Below are positions 15,940-24,646 of a stretch of 39,003 bases of DNA, piece after piece. Each line of letters opens with the position of its first letter. Position 1 is the first letter of the stretch. A program made the translations under genes and the position numbers. The notes beneath the pieces were generated by a model that had not been told where the DNA came from, did not search any database, and saw only the letters and a program-made list of their open reading frames with translations. Location: NCBI GenBank assembly GCA_036567945.1, contig DATCTM010000028.1, positions 1 through 39,003 of the forward strand. Direction: 5' to 3'. This DNA comes from BRH-c54 sp036567945 (GTDB taxonomy: Bacteria; Bacteroidota; Bacteroidia; Flavobacteriales_E; Vicingaceae).

Positions 15940-16956
15940 TTAGTTTTTAATTACTTTTTTAATGGCAGTTTGATTTTCAGAGCTATATTTTACGAAATAA
16001 ATTCCGTTAGCAAAAGCACTTAAATCAATGATATAATTTTTATCAATAAAGTTATTTTCAACTAAAATGGTTTTACCTGTAATATCTACCAGTTCTATTG
16101 AATTTAGCGTTACCTCACTAGCAATAGTTAAAAAATTATTGGTAGGATTGGGATAAAATGTAACGGTATTGTTTTCAGCTAATTCATTAACATTTACCAA
16201 TTGGTCATTAAAATTATCCATGCAGAAAAAAGCAGGCGTATTCATTCCCCATTGTCCAGTATCTGATGAGCTTAATGTAAAAATTAAACTATCTACATTG
16301 CCTAAAGAAGTTAAATCAACCCATTCCCATTGTTTAACAATATAATCTTGGTTGTTGTCAACAAAACGATAATCTGCCAAGTAAAAATCAACACTATCGG
16401 TAGTGATATTACCATTGGAGTATCCTTTTATAGTCAATAAAAACCAATCAGGATCATTGCCTGTAGCACCTCCAAATTGTTTGGCAAAAGCATCTCCATC
16501 TCTCATACTGTTGGCAGCATAAGTGCTATTGGTAACAAATACACCTGTTACCGTATTATTTTGAGCAAGTCCAGAAAGGTGAATAACAGCATTATTTTGA
16601 GCAACAATATAATTATCAGAGTTGTTATAGCCACTTCCTGCTTTAGAGGCATGAAGATTACCAAAACCAGAGGTTGAGCTATCGGTTATATTAGAGTAGG
16701 AAAAACCTTCCGACCAATATCCCGGAGCTCCCCATGCGGTATCATAAACATTAGGGAAAATAGCAGTTCCACTATTAAAAGTACTATGAAAAGCTCCATT
16801 AATATGTGTTCCGCTGTAGTCGGAGCCATTCCAATAACTGTTAGTAGATAAGTTTAGATTTTCAAAATCTGAAACGGTTTGAGCGTTGATGTAAGTTGCG
16901 GATAACATCAATCCGAGGAAAGCTGAGCTTGCCAATTTCATTTTTTTTCTCATCAT
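15940..16956 (-). CDS. BtuH-like DUF4465 secreted protein with T9SS sorting domain
   Basis: 338 residues. A signal peptide (cut near INAQ) is followed by a DUF4465-type domain: DFENLNLSTNSYWNGSDYSG, YWSEGFSYSNITD, GSGYNNSDNYIV, VTNSTYAANSMRDGDAFAKQFGG, DSVDFYLADYRF, WEWVDLTSLGNVDSLIFTLSSSDTG and FFCMDNF. A type A T9SS domain ends it (FYPNPTNNFLTI to KVIKN). As I recall it, BtuH, a surface cobalamin-binding protein of gut Bacteroides, belongs to this domain group. Here the protein is the first gene after the cobalamin riboswitch and carries a T9SS signal instead of a lipobox. Three in-frame ATGs (16956, 16953, 16941) could start it. Confidence 0.8.
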   Translation of the reverse strand: MMRKKMKLASSAFLGLMLSATYINAQTVSDFENLNLSTNSYWNGSDYSGTHINGAFHSTFNSGTAIFPNVYDTAWGAPGYWSEGFSYSNITDSSTSGFGNLHASKAGSGYNNSDNYIVAQNNAVIHLSGLAQNNTVTGVFVTNSTYAANSMRDGDAFAKQFGGATGNDPDWFLLTIKGYSNGNITTDSVDFYLADYRFVDNNQDYIVKQWEWVDLTSLGNVDSLIFTLSSSDTGQWGMNTPAFFCMDNFNDQLVNVNELAENNTVTFYPNPTNNFLTIASEVTLNSIELVDITGKTILVENNFIDKNYIIDLSAFANGIYFVKYSSENQTAIKKVIKN

Positions 16957-17124
16957 CTTTTTTTGTTTTAATGAGGTTAATAAATAATTTAACTCAAGCC
17001 AATCAAATACATAAATGCAGTAGTTGGTTAACTTGTTTTGAAAAAAAATAAAGTGAAGAGAAATTTTTGTTAGAAATATTCTTCGCCTTTATTCCCGAAA
17101 GCATGTTGAAGTGAAACACTTCTG

Positions 17125-17285
17125 TTAATGGCAGGTCTCCTGACTTTCTCCTTATTTTTACGCCTTCCCGATGGTTAATCAGTGGCAAAATGTAAAAACT
17201 TACAGAGTTTACAGTTGCGGGTACAGTTCAGGTTTTTCACCTGATTCCCTATTAATTCCAGACTTTAAATCTGAAAACCAATAAC
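17125..17285 (-). ncRNA. Cobalamin riboswitch
   Basis: Read on the minus strand, the conserved blocks come in the expected order. AGGGAATCAGGTG (17250-17238) is followed by CCTGAACTG, then ACCCGCAACTGT (17222-17211), CCACTGATTAACCATCGGG plus AAGGCG (17185-17161), and the B12 box AGTCAGGAGACCTGCC (17145-17130). A small hairpin GAAGTG-TTT-CACTTC (17121-17107) follows and may be part of the expression platform. It lies about 170 bases before the BtuH-like start and should repress the five-gene uptake operon when adenosyl- or other cobalamin is bound. The remaining leader down to 16957 holds no other gene. Confidence 0.95.
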
Positions 17286-17289
17286 GCAG

Positions 17290-17318
17290 CAAATGTATAA
17301 CAAAATTTTAAAATGCAA
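17290..17318 (-). promoter_or_regulatory. Promoter of the cobalamin-riboswitch operon
   Basis: On the minus strand TTG (17318-17316) is followed, after 18 bases, by TACATTTG (17297-17290), matching the Bacteroidota pattern TTG-N19-TAnnTTTG. Transcription would begin just before the first riboswitch block, as required. Confidence 0.7.
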
Positions 17319-17358
17319 AATTTTAAAATGAAATGTTTATGAACAAGATAGAAACTAT

Positions 17359-18579
17359 CTATATATTTTGAGCAGTAATCCATGCAGTAGTCCATGCTGC
17401 TTGAAAATTAAAGCCCCCAGTAAGAGCGTCAATATCTAATACTTCTCCCGAAAAAAATAAGTTGGGGTGCAGTTTACTTTCCATGGTTTTAAAATTGACT
17501 TCATTAAGTTTTATGCCTCCACAGGTAACAAATTCTTGCTTAAAAGTAGTTTTACCTTTAGAGAAATATTCATCTGCAGCTAAGATGTTGGTTAAAAGAT
17601 GAAGTTGTTTTTTAGAAACATCTCCCCAATTGAGGTGTTCATCTATAGTAGCTTTTTGCAAGAAATATAGTGTTAGTTTTTTAGGGAAATCGAACGGAAA
17701 AGCATTGCTTACTTTTTTGGTGGCAACCTTAGTTTTAAAATCGGTTAATTGTGTTGTAATTTCTTCTGCCGATAAGTTGGGTAACCAATTAACAAAATAA
17801 GTAAAGTTATAGTTCTTTTCTTGCAGAAAACGAGCTGCCCAAGCACTTAGTTTTAATACTGCCGGACCGCTCATTCCCCAGTGGGTAATTAATAACGGAC
17901 CTTCTTCTTTGTAGTTACTTTCTTTAATTTTTATAGCTACATGGTTTACACTAATTCCCTGAAGTTCGCAAATGGGGTGTTGAGGTAAATTAAACGTAAA
18001 AAGAGATGGAATTGGAGGTTGAATGCTATGTCCTAAATCGGTTAAGAATTGGTATTGTTCTGCTTTGTTAAAACCTCCTGCGGTTACTACAATTTTTTCT
18101 GCTGTAAATTCTCCGTTGTTGGTGGTTAGTTCAAAACCATTAGTTAAGGGTAAAATCTTTTCTACTTTGTTTTCAGTAATTATGGCTATTTTATGCTTTT
18201 TAGCAAGTTGTAAAAAGCAATTCACTATGGTTTCGGAAGTGTTGGAAACAGGAAACATTCTTCCATCACTTTCAGTTGTTAATTCAATATTTTTTGATGC
18301 AAACCATTCAATAGTATTAAGTGGCTGAAATTGATAGAAAGCACCTAACAATTCTTTTCCTCCTCTAGGGTAATAGTTACTAAGTCCTTTAGGCTCAAAA
18401 CAAGCGTGTGTTACATTGCATCTTCCACCACCAGAAATTTTTACTTTTTTTAATAAGTGAGAAGTTTTTTCTAAAATAGCAACAGAAAGATGAGGGTGAA
18501 GTTCGGCAATATTGATAGCAGCAAAAAAACCGGCAGCACCACCTCCAATTATTATTACGTTAACATGTTGCTTACTCAT
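17359..18579 (-). CDS. HI0933-like (BaiN/RdsA family) FAD-dependent oxidoreductase
   Basis: 406 residues. The dinucleotide-binding motif VIIIGGGAAGFFAAI lies at about 8-22. VKISGGGRCNVTH (family signature), DGRMFPVSNTSETIV, VTAGGFNKAEQYQF, LITHWGMSGPAVLKLSAWAA and, near the end, FFSGEVLDIDALTGGFNFQAAW follow. This is the typical architecture of HI0933-like flavoproteins, whose physiological substrate is mostly unknown. Its ATG overlaps the bioD stop as ATGA, so it is translated with bioD. The family is widespread in Bacteroidota, and a direct biotin role is not implied by sequence. Confidence 0.9.
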   Translation of the reverse strand: MSKQHVNVIIIGGGAAGFFAAINIAELHPHLSVAILEKTSHLLKKVKISGGGRCNVTHACFEPKGLSNYYPRGGKELLGAFYQFQPLNTIEWFASKNIELTTESDGRMFPVSNTSETIVNCFLQLAKKHKIAIITENKVEKILPLTNGFELTTNNGEFTAEKIVVTAGGFNKAEQYQFLTDLGHSIQPPIPSLFTFNLPQHPICELQGISVNHVAIKIKESNYKEEGPLLITHWGMSGPAVLKLSAWAARFLQEKNYNFTYFVNWLPNLSAEEITTQLTDFKTKVATKKVSNAFPFDFPKKLTLYFLQKATIDEHLNWGDVSKKQLHLLTNILAADEYFSKGKTTFKQEFVTCGGIKLNEVNFKTMESKLHPNLFFSGEVLDIDALTGGFNFQAAWTTAWITAQNI

Positions 18580-19187
18580 AAAAGTGATTGAAAATGGTTT
18601 TTATAAGACAAAACTACCTCTTTATTTATAACAGTGTGTTGTTTTATTCTTCCTAAGCAGTTAACCTTTGTATGAGACAAAATAAATTCTTCGCTATTTG
18701 TATTTTCCTCACCATTAAAAATAATTCCTTTTATGTTGATATTTCGAGTTTGTAAGCTTTCTATGCTCAACAATGTATGGTTAATGCTTCCCAAATAATT
18801 TTGAGAAATTAAAATTACTTCGGTAGGTATTTTTTCAATTAAGTCAATAATCAATGTGTTATCATTTAAAGGAACCATTAATCCACCGGCACCTTCAATT
18901 ATTAGCTTATTGTTGGTTGTAGGCGGTTTAATATCGTTTAAATTTATTTCAATCCCATCAATTTTAGCAGCAGCGTGTGGCGACATGGGTTGAGTTAAAC
19001 AATAGGCTTCTTTATGAAAAATAGATTTCTTATTGCTAACAAGGTTTTTTACTTTATTAGTATCTGAATTTTCCAAATCTCCGGCTTGTATGGGTTTCCA
19101 GTAATCGGCTTCTAAGGCCTCGGTTAAAATAGCTGAAACTATTGTTTTACCTATATTGGTTCCTATTCCGCTTATAAAATAATTCAT
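18576..19187 (-). CDS. bioD: Dethiobiotin synthase
   Basis: 203 residues. The P-loop is GIGTNIGKTIVSA (7-19). Then come YWKPIQAGD, the AYCLTQPMSPHAAAKIDG segment and EGAGGLMVPLND, all characteristic of BioD. The enzyme closes the ureido ring of 7,8-diaminononanoate using CO2 and ATP. It lies 3 bases after bioF and overlaps the flavoprotein gene by 4. The gene that would supply its substrate, bioA, is not in the window. Confidence 0.95.
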   Translation of the reverse strand: MNYFISGIGTNIGKTIVSAILTEALEADYWKPIQAGDLENSDTNKVKNLVSNKKSIFHKEAYCLTQPMSPHAAAKIDGIEINLNDIKPPTTNNKLIIEGAGGLMVPLNDNTLIIDLIEKIPTEVILISQNYLGSINHTLLSIESLQTRNINIKGIIFNGEENTNSEEFILSHTKVNCLGRIKQHTVINKEVVLSYKNHFQSLL

Positions 19188-19190
19188 TAA

Positions 19191-20300
19191 TTATATTTTT
19201 AATGTATTTACTAGGTTATCAACTTCTTGTTTTGAATTAAAACTATGCAAACAAACTCTTAAACGTTCTTGTCCTTTAGGAACTGTTGGAGAAAGTATAG
19301 GTCTTACATCAAAACCATTTTGTTGTAGTTTATCTGCCATTGCTTTAACCTCATTATTACCGGGTATAATGATACATTGTATAGGACTATAAGAGTTTAA
19401 AGTTTCAAGTTTTAAGTTTGAAGTTAAACTTCTGAAATGATTAATCAACTCTTTTAATGTATTAATTCTATTTAAATTTTGAAGTAAAAACTCATGAGCA
19501 TTTTTTATGGTAATAATGCTATGAAGCGGTAAAGCTGTAGTATAAATAAAAGCTCTAGAAAAGTTGATTAAATAATTTCTTAATTCATTACTACTTAAAA
19601 TTGCTGCACCATGTACACCAAAAGCTTTTCCGAAGGTTACAATTCGAGCAAAAACATCATTTTCTAAACTTAATTCACTCACTAATCCTTTTCCATTACC
19701 AAAAATGCCTACAGCATGAGCTTCATCTACAATTAGTGCAGCATGGTATTTTTTACAAAGAGCAACTATTTCGCTTAGTGGAGCTATATCACCATCCATA
19801 GAATATACGGACTCAACCACCACATAAAGTAACCCTTTGGCATTGCTTAGTTTTTGTTCTAATACAGCCAAGTTATTATGGGAAAATGAAAAATTACTTG
19901 CATTACTGAGCCTTATTCCATCTCTTATGGAAGCATGGATAAATTCATCGTAAATAATAGTGTCGTTTCTTTGTGGCAGACATTGAAAGAACCCAATATT
20001 AGCGTTGTAGCCCGAATTGAAAATTAGAGCAGCATGAGTATTATAAAAGTTGGCTAAAAAAGCTTCTGTTTCTTCGGTTAACGCATAATTTCCGGAAATT
20101 AATCGTGAACCTGTTGCTCCATAATTTAGGAGTTCAGATGTATTGTTATTTATATGGTGAATTGTTGTTTCTTTAGCAAAACCTAAATAATCATTAGAAC
20201 AAAAATCAATTAAATCCTTATTATACTTAAGTGTTCTAAAAGCATTTTCAGATTTACTTTTATTAATGCGTTCGTTTATAAATTTATTGTGGTCAAACAT
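19191..20300 (-). CDS. bioF: 8-amino-7-oxononanoate synthase (or close AOS-family homologue)
   Basis: 369 residues from ATG at 20300. A TTG start nine codons upstream is possible but less likely. The fold-type I PLP enzyme shows NDYLGFAKE, GATGSRLISGNYALTEETE, His122, VVESVYSMDGDIAPL, Asp192-Glu-Ala-His195 and the PLP lysine Lys225 in TFGKAFGVHGAA. It condenses pimeloyl thioester with alanine in the first dedicated biotin step. The adjacent bioD supports BioF over the related ketosphinganine or KBL enzymes. A low-complexity AAGTTT/AAACTT-rich patch (19394-19432) lies within the reading frame without breaking it. Confidence 0.93.
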   Translation of the reverse strand: MFDHNKFINERINKSKSENAFRTLKYNKDLIDFCSNDYLGFAKETTIHHINNNTSELLNYGATGSRLISGNYALTEETEAFLANFYNTHAALIFNSGYNANIGFFQCLPQRNDTIIYDEFIHASIRDGIRLSNASNFSFSHNNLAVLEQKLSNAKGLLYVVVESVYSMDGDIAPLSEIVALCKKYHAALIVDEAHAVGIFGNGKGLVSELSLENDVFARIVTFGKAFGVHGAAILSSNELRNYLINFSRAFIYTTALPLHSIITIKNAHEFLLQNLNRINTLKELINHFRSLTSNLKLETLNSYSPIQCIIIPGNNEVKAMADKLQQNGFDVRPILSPTVPKGQERLRVCLHSFNSKQEVDNLVNTLKI

Positions 20301-20507
20301 TTTTTTGTTTATTGATAGCTTTACCAATTTTGTATGGCTAAAGTAAGGTTTTTAGTGTAAGCGTAATAATAAATTATAAGTGGATTTTACACATTTTAGA
20401 TTAAGTAATTCTACTTAAATAAATAGGAGCAATTTAAGTGATAAGCCGTAAAAAACAAATTTACTTGAGTGGTAACTTTATAACAATAATTATTGATAAA
20501 AAATTAA

Positions 20508-23500
20508 ATGATAGAACAAGCTAATTTTTCGCTTCAAAAAGTAATAAATAAATTATTAGAAATTACAACGAAAGAAAAAGACATTGATACTTTTTTGATA
20601 AAATCTTTAGACGTTATTGTTTGTGAAATAGAATTACTAGGTTTTTTGAATAAAGGAATAATATTTTTGAAAAGAAATAATGAATACATGAGGGTTGTTG
20701 CCCATAAAAATATAGATACAGCAGTCCTTCAGCAATGTGGATATGTAAAAAAGAAAGATTGTGTTTGTGGTGCAGCATTGTGTTCGGTAGCCCATCAGTT
20801 TAAGAATAGCGTGGAAAGAGTTAGAGAAAAAAATGTACTTTTTATAGAAAAAAATATTTGTTCCTTTCCGATTAATTATAAAGATAATTGTTATGGCGTT
20901 TTAACGCTTTATTTAAAAGATGAAACTTTTTATTATGATACCACAATAAATGCATTAAACTCTATATGCAATACTATAGGATTAGTTATTCATGAAAAAA
21001 GAATGCAACGATATGCAGATTTCGTGAAAAATAAATTAGATGTAAGTTATGGAGGTGTATATTTTAAACACCTTGCTAAATTTTTTATAGAAGAGTTTAA
21101 AATGACATACTGTTTTATTGGTACATACAATAATAGCTTAGAACAGATTAGCTCTATTGTGTTTATGAATAAAAATGAACAATTAGACGATATTGTTTGT
21201 AATTTAGAAAATTCTCCAACTGAAGTTTTATTAAAAGAACATTTTTGCATATTTCCAAAAAATGTTCAAACCATTTTTCCGGACGATGTTGAATTAAAGA
21301 AATATGATGTTCAAAGCTATGTTGGCATGTTATTACATAATGAAAAAAATGTTCCTGTAGGAGCTGTCGTATTAATGGATGACAAGCCTATAGATGAAAA
21401 AGAACAAGAAGACATGAAACAAGTACTTTCTATTTTCACACCTCGCTTGAGAGGGGAGTGCGAAAGAAAACTTTATGAAACTAATTTAGTTGTAGAACAA
21501 GAAAAGTATAAAAATATAATTAATGAACTGCAAGATGTTTTTATTAGAACAAAAATTACTAATGATGGAAATGAAATAATTGAAGCATCACCTTCTGCAT
21601 TCAAGTTTTCAGGGTATCAACCTGAGGATTTAATAGGTAAATCACCGGAAATTTTTTATTTTGATTTGAGTCAACGAAAAGAATTCCATCAAAAACTTTT
21701 TGAAGATAAAAAAGTTGAAAATTTTCCTTTAACTTTTGTAAAAAAGAATCAAGATTTAATTCATGCTAAAGTAAATGCTCAATTGATTTATGATGAAAAT
21801 GGTGTTCCAACAGAAATTAGGTTGTTTGGTAGAGACATTACAGAGTCTATTAATGAGGAAATAAGAAAAGAAATAGCTTATGTAGTAGCTAAAAAGTCGC
21901 AACGAAGAACAATTAACATTAACACTATTTCTGAGTATTTATATAAAATGCTTGGGAGGGTGACTAGTGTATCTAATTTTTATATCTCATTTTTTAATGA
22001 AGTAGAAAAAACTATATTTTTTCCGGTTCATGCTGATGGAGAAAATAATAAAATTGAATTTGAGATAGAACAAGAATTTAATCCTAATGGTTTTTTTGAG
22101 TATATTATTTCATGTAAATCACCTATAATTAAAAATGAAAGTGAGTTACATGAAATAATATCAAGAAATAGATTAAAGGTTCACAGAACTGTACCAAAAT
22201 CATTAGTCTCGTTTCCTATAAGAAATGAAGGGAAAGTGGTAGGAGCCTTAACGGTTATGTCTTACAGCACATCAAAAACAATTTGCAATAGTGATTTAGA
22301 ATTGCTAGAGTTTGTTTCTACTCAATTATCAACGATAGTGGAAAGAGAGCAATGGCAAAAAAGCTTAGTAGAGAAAGAAAAGTACTTTAGAACTTTAGTA
22401 GAAAGTTCTCACGAAGTTATTGGAATTGTTGATGTTAATGGTATAATGCAATACATATCTGAATCGGTTAAAAGCATTTTAGGGTATAATTCTTATGAAA
22501 TGATAGGGAAATCTTTTGTTGATTTTGTTCCGGAACATTATATTCAACAAGTTAAACAAAATTTTTATAAAACTACTCAGTACTTAAGAAGTAATGATTC
22601 TAGTACGGTAAAAGTTATAAATAAAGATGGTGAAACACGAATTATAAATTTTACTTTAAATAATCAATTAACAAACAATGTTGTACAAGGAATTGTTTTT
22701 AATGCTCAAGATATAACTGAAAAACATTATGCCCAAAAAAAGTTGGAGACATCTAAGGCTAAATTAGTAGAACAAGAAAAAAATTACAGAAATATATTTA
22801 ATAACTCTAATGATGGAATTGTGTTGTTTGATGAAAATTTTAAGATAATAGATGTTAACAAAAGAATGACAGCTATATCCGGATTTACTAAGTCAGAGTT
22901 ACTTGAAAGTTCAATTTTAGAAACACTACAATATAGCGAAAATAATAAAACAATTAAAGAAATTAAAAAGTTAGATGGTATCAACAGAAAAAGTATTATA
23001 GTAGAAAAAATTATACCTCATAAGGAAAATAGAATATTATATTGTAAAATTTTTGTAAAAAAAATACTTGAAAGTGGAAATGAACAAGGGTATTTTATTG
23101 CTTTTATAACAGATATAACAAAAAGTAATGAAGCCATACAAAAAGCCATTGATCTTGAAAATGCATTGCACTATACAACAAATGTTATTTACGTTGATTT
23201 AGTAGGTAAAATAATGAATGTGAGCGAAAGTGTTTCTAAAAAATCAGGATATTCAAAAAAAGAATTGATAGGTGCTAGTACTAAAATCTTTAATTCTAAT
23301 TTTCATCCTAAAGAGTTTTTTAAAGAAATGTGGGAGACTATTTTAAAAGGAAATGTTTGGAGTGGTGAAGTAAGAAATAAAAGAAAAGATGGCTCTATTT
23401 ATTGGATTTACTCGACTATAATTCCGATTAGAGATATTTATAATAAAGTAGCTTATTTTATTAATGTACAACAAGATATTACTGAAGTAAAACAAGTAAA

Positions 23501-24158
23501 ACTAAATAGAATTAGAGATGTAATAGATGCTCAGGAGAAGGAAAAAGAAAATTTTGCTAAAGAATTACATGATGGGTTAGGGCAAATATTATTAGCATCC
23601 AAAATGAATTTAAGTTCATTGCAAGAAGATATGGAAAAATTAGATGAACCAATTTTAGATGTTTATAAAAATTCTATGAAATTGTTGACAGCATCAATCC
23701 AAGAAGCGAGAAATGTTTCTCATGGATTAATGACAAGGGTTTTAGCTCAGTTTGGATTAGCTCAAGCAATAGATGATGCCATTAATAATGTTAATATGTT
23801 TGATAAATCTTTAGTTTTCACTTTTAATCATAATATTGAAGGGATAAGGTTCGAAGGGGAACAAGAAAAAGCGTTGTATAGAGTAGTTCAAGAATTGATT
23901 ACTAATATTTTAAAACATTCAAAAGCTAGTAAAGCTTCAATAAACTTAAATTTAGAGAACAATTTATTATATATTGAAGTAAAGGATAATGGAGTAGGCT
24001 TATTTAATAATCTTAAAAATAACAGCAGTAAAGGTATAGGACTAAAAAATATTGAAACAAGACTCGATTATCTTTCCGGAACCTTTAAGATAAATGAGAA
24101 AATTAAAAATGGTACGAAAATTAACATTGTTGTTCCGGTTAGTTTTTTTGATAAATAA
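20508..24158 (+). CDS. Multi-GAF/PAS cytoplasmic sensor histidine kinase (HisKA_3)
   Basis: 1216 residues with no transmembrane segment. Order: GAF-like (about 20-165), a second GAF-like region (about 180-325), PAS (334-445), a third GAF-like region (about 455-620), PAS (626-745), PAS (760-875), PAS (about 882-1000), HisKA_3 dimerisation helix with His1021 in KELHDGLGQ, then HATPase_c (VQELITNILKHSKAS, DNGVGL, KGIGLKNIETRL). HisKA_3 kinases usually pair with NarL/FixJ regulators. The first GAF domain carries Cys77, Cys85, Cys87 and Cys92 in a CxC-type pattern that could bind metal or sense redox state. It is followed after 74 bases by a receiver gene on the same strand. The stimulus is unknown. 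Confidence 0.92.
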   Translation: MIEQANFSLQKVINKLLEITTKEKDIDTFLIKSLDVIVCEIELLGFLNKGIIFLKRNNEYMRVVAHKNIDTAVLQQCGYVKKKDCVCGAALCSVAHQFKNSVERVREKNVLFIEKNICSFPINYKDNCYGVLTLYLKDETFYYDTTINALNSICNTIGLVIHEKRMQRYADFVKNKLDVSYGGVYFKHLAKFFIEEFKMTYCFIGTYNNSLEQISSIVFMNKNEQLDDIVCNLENSPTEVLLKEHFCIFPKNVQTIFPDDVELKKYDVQSYVGMLLHNEKNVPVGAVVLMDDKPIDEKEQEDMKQVLSIFTPRLRGECERKLYETNLVVEQEKYKNIINELQDVFIRTKITNDGNEIIEASPSAFKFSGYQPEDLIGKSPEIFYFDLSQRKEFHQKLFEDKKVENFPLTFVKKNQDLIHAKVNAQLIYDENGVPTEIRLFGRDITESINEEIRKEIAYVVAKKSQRRTININTISEYLYKMLGRVTSVSNFYISFFNEVEKTIFFPVHADGENNKIEFEIEQEFNPNGFFEYIISCKSPIIKNESELHEIISRNRLKVHRTVPKSLVSFPIRNEGKVVGALTVMSYSTSKTICNSDLELLEFVSTQLSTIVEREQWQKSLVEKEKYFRTLVESSHEVIGIVDVNGIMQYISESVKSILGYNSYEMIGKSFVDFVPEHYIQQVKQNFYKTTQYLRSNDSSTVKVINKDGETRIINFTLNNQLTNNVVQGIVFNAQDITEKHYAQKKLETSKAKLVEQEKNYRNIFNNSNDGIVLFDENFKIIDVNKRMTAISGFTKSELLESSILETLQYSENNKTIKEIKKLDGINRKSIIVEKIIPHKENRILYCKIFVKKILESGNEQGYFIAFITDITKSNEAIQKAIDLENALHYTTNVIYVDLVGKIMNVSESVSKKSGYSKKELIGASTKIFNSNFHPKEFFKEMWETILKGNVWSGEVRNKRKDGSIYWIYSTIIPIRDIYNKVAYFINVQQDITEVKQVKLNRIRDVIDAQEKEKENFAKELHDGLGQILLASKMNLSSLQEDMEKLDEPILDVYKNSMKLLTASIQEARNVSHGLMTRVLAQFGLAQAIDDAINNVNMFDKSLVFTFNHNIEGIRFEGEQEKALYRVVQELITNILKHSKASKASINLNLENNLLYIEVKDNGVGLFNNLKNNSSKGIGLKNIETRLDYLSGTFKINEKIKNGTKINIVVPVSFFDK

Positions 24159-24232
24159 GATGCGTAAATCAAAGGTTTTAACTATATCAGCTTTGAATTG
24201 ACAATTGATAAACAAAATAAAAACATATAAAA

Positions 24233-24646
24233 ATGATAAACATATTAATAGTAGACGATCATCAAATAATTAGAAATGGAATAAAACTAATGCTTAGAAC
24301 TGTTCCTGAATTTAATGTTGTTGCCGAAGCAGAAAACGGACTAGAAGCTGTTGAGTATGTAGAAAAAAATGCTCAAAACATTGATATTATCCTTATGGAT
24401 ATTAGTATGCCAAAGCTAGATGGAATAGGAGCAACTAAACTAATAAAAGAAAAATTCCCGGAATTAAAAATAATAGCTCTTACCATGCATTTAGAAGAGA
24501 GTTATATTAAAGATATGATAAAATCAGGTGCTTCCGGTTACATGCTCAAAGAAAGCGACAAAAGCGTTGTAGCAAAAGCAATAAACTTAGTTGCTCAGGG
24601 AGGAAACTATATTGATAAAGAAGCAGAAAACTATTTAAAACATTAA
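24233..24646 (+). CDS. Receiver-only response regulator, NarL-type receiver
   Basis: 137 residues: acidic pair Asp8-Asp9, phospho-acceptor Asp56 in ILMDISMP, Thr84 and Lys106 in GYMLKES. The sequence closely matches receivers of NarL/FixJ regulators but stops after the linker (EAENYLKH) with no LuxR-type HTH. It is probably phosphorylated by the preceding histidine kinase. With no DNA-binding domain it must act through protein contact or phosphotransfer, or be a truncated NarL regulator. No HTH remnant follows, because the convergent bioB begins at once. Its TAA overlaps the bioB TAA (TTAA at 24643-24646). Confidence 0.9.
   Translation: MINILIVDDHQIIRNGIKLMLRTVPEFNVVAEAENGLEAVEYVEKNAQNIDIILMDISMPKLDGIGATKLIKEKFPELKIIALTMHLEESYIKDMIKSGASGYMLKESDKSVVAKAINLVAQGGNYIDKEAENYLKH

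Noticed and set aside
17003..17188. Minus-strand open frame of 61 codons upstream of the BtuH-like gene
   Set aside because: It lies inside the cobalamin riboswitch. The conserved blocks explain the sequence as RNA, not protein.
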